Below the pieces are notes generated by a model. The model was given only the letters and a program-made list of their open reading frames with translations, was not told the origin of the DNA and searched no databases. This document shows positions 34,724 to 46,034 of a stretch of 64,000 nt of DNA, piece by piece (the stretch's first letter is position 1; every line of letters starts with the position of its first letter). The stretch covers positions 3,407,237 to 3,471,236 of the forward strand of contig NKIZ01000001.1 of assembly GCA_002256425.1 (NCBI GenBank), given 5' to 3'. The position numbers and the translations under genes are program-made. This stretch comes from Alphaproteobacteria bacterium PA2. GTDB taxonomy: Bacteria > Pseudomonadota > Alphaproteobacteria > Caulobacterales > Caulobacteraceae.

Positions 34724-37700
34724 GCGGTGCGACCGGTCTCCTCAGGCGCCTTGCGCGGGGTGATCAGACGGGCCAGGCGGGGCTTGAGCCAGGACTCGAA
34801 GTCGTCGACGAATTCATAGACCACCGGCACCAGGACCAGGGACAGGATGGTCGAGGTGATCAGGCCGCCAATCACCGCCACAGCCATGGGCTGACGGAAC
34901 TCGGCGCCCTTTTCCAGGGCGAAGGCTGTGGGCAGCATGCCCGCCGCCATGGCCATGGTGGTCATGACAATCGGCCGGGCCCGCTCGCGGCAGGCTTCGA
35001 TCAGGGACTCTCTCTGGCTCAGCCCCTCGCGCTCGCGCTCGATGGCGTACTCCACCAGCAGGATGGAGTTCTTGGCGGCGAGACCCAGCAGCATCAGGAA
35101 GCCGATCAGGGACGGAACACTCAGGGACAGCCGGAAGGCCAGCAGGCCAATGAAGGCGCCGCCGACAGCCAGGGGCAGGGCTGAAAGGATGACCACGGGT
35201 TTGAAGAAGGACCTGAACAGCAGGACCAGCACGCCGTAGATCATGGACACACCGGCGAACAGGGCCATGCCGAAGGAGCTGAACAGCTCCTTCATGGCCT
35301 GCAGCTGGCCGCGGGCCGCCGGAGATACGCCCTTGGGGAGGTTCTGCATGATGGGCAGGTTGGCGATGGCCTTGGCCGCCGGGCCCTGGACCGATCCGTT
35401 GAGCTCGGCCTCGATGGACAGCTGGCGCTGACGGTTCAGGCGGCTGATGCGGGCCGGGCCGGCCTGGAACTCGATGTCGGCCACAGCGTCCAGGGTGGTC
35501 AGGCCGCCCGAGGCCATCGGCACCCGCAGGGCCTTGATCTGGGTGAGGTCAGACCTGGAGGTGGCGGGCAGACGGATGCGGATGGGAATACGCCGCTCGC
35601 CGGAGGTCAGCTTGGCCACATTGGCGTCGATGTCGCCCACAGTGGCGATGCGCGCCACCTGGGCGATGGCGTCCACCGAGACCCCCAAGCGGGAGGCGTC
35701 GGCGGCCCGGGGCCGGATGATGAGTTCCGGACCCGTGGGCGGTATGCCAGGCCGAGGATCGGCGATGATGTCGATGGTCCGCATCTGCCGCTCGAGTTCG
35801 CCGGCGGCGGCCTGCAGGGCGACGGGATCATTGCTGGTCAGCACCTGTTCAATGCCGGCGCCGCCCTGGAAGTCCAGGAAGGTGACCCGGGCGTCGGGGA
35901 CCTCGCGAAGCATCTGCCGCGTCTGATTCTTCAGGGCGTCGCCCGAAATCGTGCGCTTTTCGTTCAGCAGGACGATGATGGTGCCCTGGCGGAGATCCGA
36001 TCCGCCGCCACCACCAAAGCCGGGGCCGCCGGTTGCAGCTGTTGAGCCGACCTGGGTGAAGACGCCCCTGACGCCCTCACGTCCCTCGAAGATATTGGTG
36101 ACGGTCTTGGCCGTATTCTCCATGGCCTGGACCGTGGCGCCGGGAGGACCCTGAATGCTGACATAGATGTAGTCAGGGTCTCCGGCCGGCTGGAAGCCCT
36201 GGGGCAGAAGCGGGGCCAGGGCGACCGAGGCGACGAACATGACGCCGCCGACGATCATGGCGACGATCCGGTGGTCGAGGGCCCATTCCAGAGCGTTGCG
36301 ATAGAAGCCCTCGAAGGGCTTGCGGGGATGGGGCGTCGCGGCGGGCTTCAGCAGATAGGCCGCCATGAGCGGGGTCAGAAGCCTGGCGACCACCAGGGAG
36401 AACAGCACGGCGACCGAGACGGTCAGGCCGAATTCCCGGAAGAACTGACCGGCCATGCCCTTCATGAAGCTGACGGGGGTGAAGACCACGACAATGGCCA
36501 TGGTGGTGGCCACCACGGCCAGGCCGATGGCGTCCGCGCCCAGAATGGCGGCGTCATAGGGTCTCAGACCCTGGGCCACCCGCTTCTCGATGTTCTCGAT
36601 TTCCACAATGGCGTCGTCCACCAGGATCCCGACGACCAGGGTCAGGGCCAGCAGGGTGACCACGTTCAGCGAGAAGCCGAGCAGGTGCATGATGAAGAAG
36701 GTGGGGATCAGCGACACCGGCATGGCGAAGGCTGTGATCAGGGTCGAGCGCCAGTCCTTGAGGAAGGCGAAGACCACGATGGCCGCCAGCAGCATGCCTT
36801 CAAGCAGGACGTGCTTGGTGGCTTCGAAACTGGCGCGGGTTTCGTCCACGGACGAGAAGATCCGTACGAACTTGATTCCCGGGGTCGCCTTTTCGAGCTT
36901 GTTCAGGGCCTCGATGACGCCGTCATCGACGGTGACATCGCTGGAATCCCGGGTCTTCATCACCTGGAAACCGACAACCGGGCGGTTGTTGAACCGGGCG
37001 AAGCCGCGGGATTCCGAGGCTCCGTCGCCGACCTGGGCCACGTCGGTCAGTTTGACATACCGACCCTGGCCCGTGGGGATGGTCAGGTCGCGCAGCTTTT
37101 CCAGGGTGTTGACTGCGCCGAGGATGCGCAGGGTCTGTTCCCGGCCGCCCACCTGGACCCGGCCGCCAGCGGCGTCGAGGTCGAAACTGCGCAGGGCCGA
37201 GTTGATCGAGGCTGCTGTCAGGCCGCGGGCCGTCAGCTTGTCGGGGTCGATGACCACGTTGATTTCGCGATTGGCGCCGCCAACCCGGGAGATCTGCGAT
37301 ACCCCGGGCGCCTGCTGCATGGTCCGCGAGACCGTGTCGTCAATGAACCAGCTGAGCTCGGCGTCCGTCATGGACGGCGCCTCGACGGCGTAGGTCAGTA
37401 TGGGTTGGCTGTCGAGTTCGACCCGGGTGACGGTAGGCTCATCGATTTCACGGGGGAGGACGGCGCGGGCCTGATCGATCCGCGACTGGACGTCGTCCTT
37501 CTTCTTCTGAAGGTCCTGACCCAGTTCAAATTCAATGCTGGTGACCGACACCCCCTGGCTGACCGAGGAGTACATGTTCTTGACGTTGGTAATACCCGCC
37601 AGGGCGTCCTCAACGGGTCGGGTGACCTGGGTCTCCAGTTCCGCCGCCGCAGCGCCGTTCTGGGTGACGGTCACCGTGACCAGGGGAAACTGGACATTGG

Positions 37701-37845
37701 GGAACTGTTTGACCGGCAGGCCACCATAGGCAATCAGCCCCGCCAGAATCATGGCGATGAAGAGCACCGCCACCGGAACGGGGTTGCGGATCGCCCAGCT
37801 GGAGATCGCGAAGCTGCGACCCTGTTCGTCCTCGTGAAGGCTCAT
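34720..37845 (-). CDS. RND multidrug efflux permease (inner membrane)
   Basis: 1041 residues, the normal RND size, with the two-fold 6+6 helix plan: TM1 near residue 24, the large periplasmic loop, the TM4 proton relay with DDAIVEIENIEKR, and the second half starting near 520. Motifs VPVAVLFIAMILAGLIAYG and LGLAAKNSILLVEYA are typical of AcrB/MexB-like HAE transporters rather than heavy-metal CzcA types. A short Gly-rich insert (GGPGFGGGGGSD) is present near residue 618. Last gene of an OMF-adaptor-RND operon; substrate unknown. Confidence 0.94.
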   Translation of the reverse strand: MSLHEDEQGRSFAISSWAIRNPVPVAVLFIAMILAGLIAYGGLPVKQFPNVQFPLVTVTVTQNGAAAAELETQVTRPVEDALAGITNVKNMYSSVSQGVSVTSIEFELGQDLQKKKDDVQSRIDQARAVLPREIDEPTVTRVELDSQPILTYAVEAPSMTDAELSWFIDDTVSRTMQQAPGVSQISRVGGANREINVVIDPDKLTARGLTAASINSALRSFDLDAAGGRVQVGGREQTLRILGAVNTLEKLRDLTIPTGQGRYVKLTDVAQVGDGASESRGFARFNNRPVVGFQVMKTRDSSDVTVDDGVIEALNKLEKATPGIKFVRIFSSVDETRASFEATKHVLLEGMLLAAIVVFAFLKDWRSTLITAFAMPVSLIPTFFIMHLLGFSLNVVTLLALTLVVGILVDDAIVEIENIEKRVAQGLRPYDAAILGADAIGLAVVATTMAIVVVFTPVSFMKGMAGQFFREFGLTVSVAVLFSLVVARLLTPLMAAYLLKPAATPHPRKPFEGFYRNALEWALDHRIVAMIVGGVMFVASVALAPLLPQGFQPAGDPDYIYVSIQGPPGATVQAMENTAKTVTNIFEGREGVRGVFTQVGSTAATGGPGFGGGGGSDLRQGTIIVLLNEKRTISGDALKNQTRQMLREVPDARVTFLDFQGGAGIEQVLTSNDPVALQAAAGELERQMRTIDIIADPRPGIPPTGPELIIRPRAADASRLGVSVDAIAQVARIATVGDIDANVAKLTSGERRIPIRIRLPATSRSDLTQIKALRVPMASGGLTTLDAVADIEFQAGPARISRLNRQRQLSIEAELNGSVQGPAAKAIANLPIMQNLPKGVSPAARGQLQAMKELFSSFGMALFAGVSMIYGVLVLLFRSFFKPVVILSALPLAVGGAFIGLLAFRLSLSVPSLIGFLMLLGLAAKNSILLVEYAIEREREGLSQRESLIEACRERARPIVMTTMAMAAGMLPTAFALEKGAEFRQPMAVAVIGGLITSTILSLVLVPVVYEFVDDFESWLKPRLARLITPRKAPEETGRTA

Positions 37846-38942
37846 TTCGCGGCTTCCAGCACCGGCCGGACCGTGTCGCCGTCAAGCAGGAAGGAGGCGG
37901 CGCTCTTGACCACCAGTGACCCGGCAGGCGGTCCCTTGACCAGGGCCACGAGGCCCGAGCCGCGGGCGCCCGCCGTAACAGGGACCCGCTTCACCACATT
38001 GTTCGACCCGACGACCATGACGCTGGCGCCGTCGGCGTCATAGCGGACGGCGGTTTCGGGGACGGCCAGGGTCTGGCCGCCAGCATCGGCGAAGGCGGCG
38101 CGGCCATAGCCGCCAGAGCGGATGTCAGACCGGACCGGCAGGTGGATGCGGACCGTTCCCAGCTTGGTCGTGCTCGACAGCTGCGGAGAGACAACCCGGA
38201 TATAGCCCTCGGCAGTGGCGCCGCTGGTCAGGGTGACATTGGCCCTCTGGCCCGGCTTCACCCGGCCCAGGTCCTGCTCGGACAGGTCGGCCTTGAGTTC
38301 GATCTCGCCGCCCTGGGCCATGCGGAACCAGGGGCTTCCTGCCGCCGCGGCCAGATCACCGGGGCGGACATTGCGTTCCAGGATCAGTCCCGAAACCGGT
38401 GCGACAACGGTCAGCTTGCGGGCGCGGGTTTCGGTGTCGCGTGCTGCGGCGGCCTGGGCGTTGGCGGTGGCCCGGGCGGCGCGGGCCTGGAACCGGCGCT
38501 GGTCCAGCTGCTCCTGCGACAGCACACCCTGCCCGTCCAGGTCCTTGACCCGCATGGCCTGGGCTTCAGCCTGCTCGGCCTGGACCGCCGCCTGGGCGGC
38601 CAGGGCCTTCTGTTGTTCAAGCTGGGACTTGATCAGGGCGTGGTCGATTTCGACCAGGGGCTGCCCTGCATTTACGTACTGACCCTCATCCACCAGCACC
38701 CGGGCGACCCGGAAGCCGGAGACCTCTGGAATGATGGTCACTTCCTCGCGGGGAACAAGGACCCCATCGGCGCTGACCGATCCGGTGATCGGCCGGGGCT
38801 CGACCTTGATGACAGTCACGGCCCGGGCCCGCTCGGCGGCGGTTTCCTTCTTCATGACCTTCTTGCCGCAGGCCGCCAGGGGCGCTGCGGCAACGCTGAC
38901 CATCAGGACGACCAGGGCGAGTTTCGATGCAGATCTTGTCAC
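37842..38942 (-). CDS. RND efflux periplasmic adaptor (membrane fusion protein)
   Basis: 366 residues from the GTG at 38942, which lies 2 nt after the upstream gene's TAG; a longer frame to 38981 would overlap that gene. A lipobox near residue 24 (APLAAC) suggests lipid anchoring. Then the lipoyl half (VTIIPEVSGFRVARVLVDEG), an alpha hairpin rich in Ala/Gln (~95-150), a second lipoyl half (LTVVAPVSGLILERNVRPG) and a beta-barrel. It joins the permease to the outer-membrane channel. Overlaps the permease start by 4 nt. Confidence 0.93.
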   Translation of the reverse strand: MTRSASKLALVVLMVSVAAAPLAACGKKVMKKETAAERARAVTVIKVEPRPITGSVSADGVLVPREEVTIIPEVSGFRVARVLVDEGQYVNAGQPLVEIDHALIKSQLEQQKALAAQAAVQAEQAEAQAMRVKDLDGQGVLSQEQLDQRRFQARAARATANAQAAAARDTETRARKLTVVAPVSGLILERNVRPGDLAAAAGSPWFRMAQGGEIELKADLSEQDLGRVKPGQRANVTLTSGATAEGYIRVVSPQLSSTTKLGTVRIHLPVRSDIRSGGYGRAAFADAGGQTLAVPETAVRYDADGASVMVVGSNNVVKRVPVTAGARGSGLVALVKGPPAGSLVVKSAASFLLDGDTVRPVLEAAK

Positions 38943-38944
38943 GG

Positions 38945-40378
38945 CTAACGGGCCTCTTTGTCGGTGGTCAGGACTGGCCAACCGCCGCCCAGAGCCTTGT
39001 AGGTTTGAACAGCGCGACGCAGGCCTTGAACCTGGGCGCTGGTAAGCTGGGTGCGGACCGCCCGCCAGGAGGCCTCGGCGCCCAGGGCGGACTGCAGATC
39101 GTCAAGGCCGGCCTTGTAACGGATGCGTCCGGCGTCCGCGGCGCGATGGGCCCGGGCTTCGCCATCGGTCAGCAGGGCGATGCGACGGGCGTCAGCGTCC
39201 AGGCGGACCAGGGCGTTATCAGCGTCGCCATAGGCGGACTGGACGGCCTTTTCATAGGCGATGACCGCCTGCTCGGTCCGGGCGTTCTGGGCCTTGAGAT
39301 CGGTCAGCAGTCTGGGAATGGACAGGACGGGCTGGCTGACCGCCGCGCCGATGGACCAGAATTCGGTGGCTGACCGGAACCCTGGCTGGCTTGACCGGGA
39401 AAGACCGACCCCCGGGGTCAGGGTGAAGGTCGGGAAGAAGGCCAGCTGGCTGTAGGTCAGACGGCCGACCTGGGAAGCGACGCGGGCATGGGCCTCGCGC
39501 ACATCCGGGCGGCGGGCCAGAAGGTCGCCAGGGACTGAGGCGGGAACCTGGGGCAGGGCCGGCAGGGCGGTGCGGATCTCGATGGCGCTCGACGGGTCAG
39601 CGCCGCGACCGATCAGGACCAGAAGGGTCCGCCGGGCAGCCTGCAGCTCGGCCTCGACACCGGCAGCCTGGCTGCGGGCCTGGGCAAGATCGCCGGCCAC
39701 GCGGTCAGCATCAGCACGGGAGGCCAGGCCCCGGGCGAGCTTGGTGTCGGCGATCCGCTGGAACTCGGTCTGGATCCGCACGGTTTCCCGGGCGTCGGCC
39801 AGCTGGATGGCCAGGCCCTGGGTCTGGAAATAAACATCGGCCACATTGGCCGCCAGGCTGGTGCGGGTACCCTCAAAGTTGAACCGGGCGGCTGCGGAGT
39901 CGCCCCGGGCCGCCTTGGCCACGGCGAAGATCCGGCCAAACAGGTCCAGCTCCCAGCTGACATTCAGATTGGCGGACGAGGCTTCGCTCTGACCATTGTT
40001 CGAGAAGCCCGGAATATTGATCGTCGTTCCGGAGGTCTGGGTTGTGTGGGTTTCCTTGGTGGATCCCACGCCATTGCCCTGGGGCAGGAAGGCGATGAGG
40101 GCGCTGCCAGCCGTGGCCTGGGCTTCACGCAGACGGGCCGCCGCCGAACGGGCGTCCGGGCTGGATTTCAAGGCTTCCTCGACCAGGGCGTTCAGCTGGG
40201 CGTCGCCGAACTGTGTCCACCAGGTCTGCATGTCTGCAGAGGTAACCCCTGCCGAAACTGCCGCAGCCTGCGGCGCTTCGAAGGCGGCGGGCAGGCGCGT
40301 ATTGGCCTTGTAGGGAGACGCGCAGCCCGTCAGAGACAGGCCGGCCAGTCCGAGGGCGATGTAAACGGCGGGGCGCAT
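38945..40378 (-). CDS. Outer-membrane efflux lipoprotein, NodT/TolC-like
   Basis: 477 residues. Signal with lipobox LSLTGC near residue 15-20, then SPYKANTRLPAAFEAP, typical of NodT-family channels. Two OEP repeats follow with SSPDARSAAARLREAQA and SVPGDLLARRPDVREAHARV, the latter the strongest NodT signature. It forms the outer-membrane trimer of the efflux pump. First gene of the operon; no repressor gene (TetR or MarR type) adjoins it. Confidence 0.94.
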   Translation of the reverse strand: MRPAVYIALGLAGLSLTGCASPYKANTRLPAAFEAPQAAAVSAGVTSADMQTWWTQFGDAQLNALVEEALKSSPDARSAAARLREAQATAGSALIAFLPQGNGVGSTKETHTTQTSGTTINIPGFSNNGQSEASSANLNVSWELDLFGRIFAVAKAARGDSAAARFNFEGTRTSLAANVADVYFQTQGLAIQLADARETVRIQTEFQRIADTKLARGLASRADADRVAGDLAQARSQAAGVEAELQAARRTLLVLIGRGADPSSAIEIRTALPALPQVPASVPGDLLARRPDVREAHARVASQVGRLTYSQLAFFPTFTLTPGVGLSRSSQPGFRSATEFWSIGAAVSQPVLSIPRLLTDLKAQNARTEQAVIAYEKAVQSAYGDADNALVRLDADARRIALLTDGEARAHRAADAGRIRYKAGLDDLQSALGAEASWRAVRTQLTSAQVQGLRRAVQTYKALGGGWPVLTTDKEAR

Positions 40379-40498
40379 GGTCTCTTCAAATCGTGGACGA
40401 GCGGCGAATCACCCCTGGACAATACCAAGCGGATGACGGCGCGGCGCGGGCCGGGCTGATGTTTTCGTGCCTTGGGGTACATAACTGAACATTGATAG

Positions 40499-40515
40499 GT
40501 TTGCAGCTGCGAAAC
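40499..40515. promoter_or_regulatory. Near-palindrome between the efflux operon and the M28 peptidase gene
   Basis: GTTTGCAGCTGCGAAAC centres on the perfect GCAGCTGC (40503-40510), with GTTT and GAAAC flanks. A partial second copy, TTGCATTGCAG, follows within 20 nt. The stretch is AT-rich compared with its surroundings. It could be an operator of the divergent pair. Confidence 0.3.
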
Positions 40516-40611
40516 ATTTGCATTGCAGCATTTTTAACCCGCCGGCTCAGGCTGGCGCACTGGCAGGGGAAATCCTAAGGTTCGCCAACCCTTCTGTTTC
40601 GCGAGCCTCAC

Positions 40612-42261
<1,650 letters not shown>

Positions 42262-42262
42262 C

Positions 42263-43066
42263 GTGGGCGAGCGGGGAACATTCCGCGCCGGGATCGGGGG
42301 CTGGACCTTCGAACCCTGGCGCGGAGTCTTCTATCCCAGGGGGCTGAAACACGCCGCCGAACTGGCCTTCGCCAGCCGCGCCCTGAGCACCCTCGAGATC
42401 AACTCGACCTATCACACCAGCCAGAAGCCCGAGAGTTTCGCCAAATGGGCGGCGGCGACGCCCGACGACTTTGTCTTCACGGTCAAGGCCTCGCGGTTCG
42501 CCACCAACCGCAAGATCCTGAGCCAGGCCGGCGAGTCGGTGGAAAAGTTCCTTGGCCAGGGGCTGGAGGAGCTGGGGCCAAAGCTGGGGCCGATCCTCTG
42601 GCAGTTCATGCCCACCAAGAAGTTCGACCCTGACGATCTGGCCGGTTATCTCGACCTCCTGCCCCAGACCCTGAACGGGCTGAAGCTGCGCCACGTCCTT
42701 GAGCCCCGCCACGAGAGCTTTGCCGATCCGAAGTTCGTGCGCCTGTGCCGCGAGCGGAACATCGCCATCTGCGTTTCGGAAAATGAGGGCTATCCGGTCA
42801 TTCCCGACATCACCGCCGACTTTGTCTACGCACGCCTGCTGAAGGGATCTGACGACATCGCCACCTGCTATCCCGCAGCAGAGCTGGACGCCTGGGCCGA
42901 CCGGTTTGTGGCCTATGGCGCGGGCGATGTCCCGGCCGACTTCCAGCCCCTGGACCGCACCGGCCCGCCGCCGGGACCGCGGGAGGTCTTCGCCTTCCTG
43001 ATCAGCGGCGGAAAGGTCAATGCGCCAGCGGGAGCACAGGCATTGATCCAGCGGATGGCGACCTAG
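42263..43066 (+). CDS. DUF72 family protein (YecE-like TIM-barrel)
   Basis: 267 residues from the GTG at 42263, one base after the peptidase stop; the in-frame upstream part is antisense-like Arg/Pro-rich and not part of the family. DUF72 motifs are GIGGWTFEPWRGVFYP at the start, EINSTYHTSQKPESFAKW and VFTVKASRFATNRK, then LEPRHESF and FVYARLLKG. A TIM-barrel fold is known for the family but the function is not. Its stop shares CTAG with the convergent dnaX. Confidence 0.9.
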   Translation: MGERGTFRAGIGGWTFEPWRGVFYPRGLKHAAELAFASRALSTLEINSTYHTSQKPESFAKWAAATPDDFVFTVKASRFATNRKILSQAGESVEKFLGQGLEELGPKLGPILWQFMPTKKFDPDDLAGYLDLLPQTLNGLKLRHVLEPRHESFADPKFVRLCRERNIAICVSENEGYPVIPDITADFVYARLLKGSDDIATCYPAAELDAWADRFVAYGAGDVPADFQPLDRTGPPPGPREVFAFLISGGKVNAPAGAQALIQRMAT

Positions 43067-44850
43067 TCGTCCTCATCCTCTTCCACCGCATCCACCACTG
43101 ACGGGGCTTCCGGCAGGGGGACATTGCGGATGGAGATGATCTCGGCGCCTGGGAAGGCCGACATGACGGACTTCACGAAGGGGTCCTGGACGATTTCGTC
43201 GCGGGTTTCCTGCTGTTCGCGCTTCTGGCGTTCCCACTGGCTTTCGGCGCCGCCGCCGCCCTGGACGGTGATCAGCCAGGGGTGGCCGGTCCATTCCTTC
43301 AGCTTGCTCACCAGCCTCTGGGTCAGGTTGGCGGGCGCGCCGGGGGCGGGTTCGAACTCGATGGCGCCGACCCGGAAGCTGACCGGGCGGACAAACCGCT
43401 CCACATCCAGCCGCAGGGCGATGTCGCGCTTGGCGTCGATCAGGGCCACTACGTCGGCGAAGGACTGCAGGGTAGGCGCGGCGTCGGCCTGGGGCGCTGG
43501 CGCCGCCATGCGGACCTGACCGCCACCACTCATCTGGGCGCCGCCGCCACCGCTGCCGCCCGGACCGGGCGCAGACGATCCGCCGCCTGCCGGCTCGCCG
43601 GACTGCAGGCGTTTCAGGGCTTCTTCAGGACCGGGGAGATCAGCGGCATAGGCCAGCCGGATCAGGGCCATGTCCACGGCTGCAGCCGGGTCGGGCGCCC
43701 GGCGGACCTCGTCCTGGGCCCGCAGCAGCATCTGCCAGATCCGCGACAGGGTCCCGGCCGATATGGCCGCTCCCACCGCCGCCAGGCGTCCGGCCTGTTC
43801 CCTGGGCAGGACCAGGGCTTCGACGCCAATGGCCTTGGCCACCGAGGCGCCGTGCACGTGCTCCATCAGGTCCAGCATGATCTGGCCGGGGTCGGCGCCA
43901 TAGCCATAGAGCTGGCGGAAGGTGTCGATGGCCTTGCCCGCTTCGCCGCGCAGGACCTCTTCGAACAGGGTGATGGTCTGGGCCCGGTCGGCCAGGCCCA
44001 GCATGTCGCGGATGATGGCGGCGGGCACGGTCTGGCCAGGCTCGCCCTGGACAATGGCCTGGTCGAGCATGGACTGGGCGTCGCGGACCGAGCCCTCGGC
44101 GGCCCGGGCGATCAGCATAAGGCCCTCGGCCTCGACCCGCACCCCCTCGGCCTCGCAGATCATTTCGAGGTTCCTGACGATGACGTCGGGCTCCACCCGC
44201 CGCAGGTCGAACCTCTGGCAGCGGGAGAGGATGGTCACCGGCACCTTGCGGATCTCGGTGGTGGCGAAGATGAACTTGGCGTGGGACGGCGGCTCTTCCA
44301 GGGTCTTGAGCAGGGCGTTGAAGGCCCCGGTCGAGAGCATGTGCACTTCGTCGATGATGTAGACCTTGTAGCGCGCCTCCACCGGGGCGTAGCGCACGCC
44401 GTCCAGCAGTTCGCGCATGTCGGCCACGCCGGTCCGGCTGGCGGCGTCCAGCTCCAGCACATCCATGTGCCGGCCTTCGATGATGGCCTTGCAGTGCCGG
44501 CCGTCGACGGTCAGGTCGAGGGTCGGCTCGTGGATCATATCGGTCTCATAGTTCAGGGCCCGGGCCAGCAGGCGGGCCGTGGTGGTCTTGCCCACCCCAC
44601 GGACGCCGGTGAGCATGAAGGCGTGGGCGATGCGGCCGGTTCCGAAGGCGTTCTTCAGCGTCCGGACCATGGCCTCCTGGCCATAGAGGTCGTCAAAGGT
44701 CCGGGGCCGGTATTTACGGGCGATGACGGTATAGGCGGCTGACTCGGTCGAAACGACAGGCGCAGGCGCAGGGGCGCCGCCAAACATGTCCGCCGTATTG
44801 GGGTCACGCTCGGGGAGATCGGGCTCAAGCGTGAGGTCTTCGTCGGCCAT
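43063..44850 (-). CDS. dnaX: DNA polymerase III subunit gamma/tau
   Basis: 595 residues. AAA+ clamp loader with Walker A GVRGVGKTTTARLL near residue 85, Walker B IIDEVHMLSTGAFNALLKTL and sensor 1 KFIFATTEIRKVP with the arginine finger LSRCQRFDLRR. The C-terminal tau part is Gly/Ser-rich (about 420-450), then binds polymerase in homologues. Only one Cys (DGRHCKAI) is found where many orthologues carry four zinc-binding Cys. No internal frameshift slippery run is evident. The SRP RNA gene lies just upstream on the same strand. Confidence 0.96.
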   Translation of the reverse strand: MADEDLTLEPDLPERDPNTADMFGGAPAPAPVVSTESAAYTVIARKYRPRTFDDLYGQEAMVRTLKNAFGTGRIAHAFMLTGVRGVGKTTTARLLARALNYETDMIHEPTLDLTVDGRHCKAIIEGRHMDVLELDAASRTGVADMRELLDGVRYAPVEARYKVYIIDEVHMLSTGAFNALLKTLEEPPSHAKFIFATTEIRKVPVTILSRCQRFDLRRVEPDVIVRNLEMICEAEGVRVEAEGLMLIARAAEGSVRDAQSMLDQAIVQGEPGQTVPAAIIRDMLGLADRAQTITLFEEVLRGEAGKAIDTFRQLYGYGADPGQIMLDLMEHVHGASVAKAIGVEALVLPREQAGRLAAVGAAISAGTLSRIWQMLLRAQDEVRRAPDPAAAVDMALIRLAYAADLPGPEEALKRLQSGEPAGGGSSAPGPGGSGGGGAQMSGGGQVRMAAPAPQADAAPTLQSFADVVALIDAKRDIALRLDVERFVRPVSFRVGAIEFEPAPGAPANLTQRLVSKLKEWTGHPWLITVQGGGGAESQWERQKREQQETRDEIVQDPFVKSVMSAFPGAEIISIRNVPLPEAPSVVDAVEEDEDD

Positions 44851-44873
44851 TACCGCGCTTTAAAGAGGCTTTT

Positions 44874-44977
44874 GGGTGGAGACCGAACGACGACCCGAAG
44901 CGTGACTCGTTACGGCTGCTTCCTTCCGGACCTGACCGGGTTGGCGAGGCGTTCGCCCGTCGCCGATCTCCGCCCCC
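44874..44977 (-). ncRNA. ffs: Bacterial small signal recognition particle RNA (4.5S type)
   Basis: On the minus strand the core CAGGTCCGGAAGGAAGCAGC (SRP domain IV with the GGAA tetraloop) is present at about 44917-44936. The flanks pair: GGAGATCGGCGAC near the 5' end with GTCGTTCGGTCTCC near the 3' end, so the ~100-nt RNA closes into one rod. The ends are approximate. It lies between dnaX and nudC, the usual alphaproteobacterial place. Confidence 0.93.
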
Positions 44978-45044
44978 TATATCGCGGTCCGCGCGCCCAT
45001 ACGCAAGCATGACTCTTGTCGCAAAGGTGAGGTAATAGACTCAC

Positions 45045-45974
45045 ATGCCTCTGAACGCCTTCATGAACACCTTCGCCGGCAACCCCCTCAACCGGGCGAG
45101 CGACCGGCGCAAGGACGACGCCTGGATCGCTGAACGGTTCGCCTCTGACGAATCCCTGGCCTTCGTCCTGTGGAACGGCAAACCCTTCGTGGAGAAGTCC
45201 GCGGACGGCGGCCTGCAGATCGCTTACCTGCCGACCAAGATGGCCGACGGCCTGTCGGGCGGACCCGAGCGCCTGCTGTTCATGGGCCTGTGGAAAGACA
45301 CCGCCATCTTCGCCGTCGACATGGAAGGTCCCGCCGATCCGGCCGACGGCCCCCTGCAGGGTCTGGGCAAGTTCGAGGACATGCGCGGCCTGGCCGCCCG
45401 CCTCCCCGCCGGCGACGCCGCCATACTGGGCACGGCCAAGGGCATGTTCGAGTGGCGCCGCAAGCACAAGTACTGCGCCGCCTGCGGCCAGCCCTCGGAC
45501 GTGGCCGAGGGCGGCTGGAAGCGTCAGTGCCCCGCATGCCAGGCCGAACACTTCCCCCGCACTGACCCGGTGGTGATCATGCTGGCCGTGCACAAGGACC
45601 GCTGCATGCTGGGCCGCCAGGAAATGTGGCCCAAGGGCATGTTCTCGGCCCTGGCCGGCTTCCTCGAGCCCGGCGAGACCATTGAGGAAGCCTGCGCCCG
45701 GGAGTTGAACGAAGAGGCGGGCCTGACCACCGCCTCGGTCGCCTATCACTCCACCCAGCCCTGGCCCTTCCCCAACTCCCTGATGATCGGCCTGATCGCC
45801 CAGGTGGACGACGACAACGCCGCCCCCGACCAGACCGAGCTCTCTGAAGTACGCTGGTTCACCAAGGCCGAAGCCCGGGACCTGCTGGCCGGCAGGATCC
45901 CCGAGACCTTCGCCCCCGGCGGCATGGCCATAGCCCACCAGCTGATCAAGGCCTGGGCTGAGAGCGCGGACTAA
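45045..45974 (+). CDS. nudC: NAD(+) diphosphatase / NADH pyrophosphatase NudC
   Basis: 309 residues. A zinc ribbon is at about 145-170 (YCAACGQPSD and RQCPACQAEHFPRTDPVVIM). The Nudix box is complete near residue 205 (GFLEPGETIEEACARELNEE). The downstream QPWPFPNSLM is the NudC-specific SQPWPFPxS signature. It hydrolyses NAD(H) and can remove NAD caps from RNA in characterised homologues. Divergent from the SRP RNA/dnaX unit. Confidence 0.96.
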   Translation: MPLNAFMNTFAGNPLNRASDRRKDDAWIAERFASDESLAFVLWNGKPFVEKSADGGLQIAYLPTKMADGLSGGPERLLFMGLWKDTAIFAVDMEGPADPADGPLQGLGKFEDMRGLAARLPAGDAAILGTAKGMFEWRRKHKYCAACGQPSDVAEGGWKRQCPACQAEHFPRTDPVVIMLAVHKDRCMLGRQEMWPKGMFSALAGFLEPGETIEEACARELNEEAGLTTASVAYHSTQPWPFPNSLMIGLIAQVDDDNAAPDQTELSEVRWFTKAEARDLLAGRIPETFAPGGMAIAHQLIKAWAESAD

Positions 45975-46034
45975 CTAATCTCGCTGGTCAGGTACTTTGT
46001 TGGCTGGCCTTGACGACCTGATGTGTTCATGTTT

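Noticed and set aside
36271..38043. 590-residue open frame on the plus strand
   Set aside because: Antisense to the RND permease, His/Asp/Gly-rich composition, no motif.
43282..44742. 486-residue open frame on the plus strand
   Set aside because: Antisense to dnaX; no ribosome-binding site or domain.
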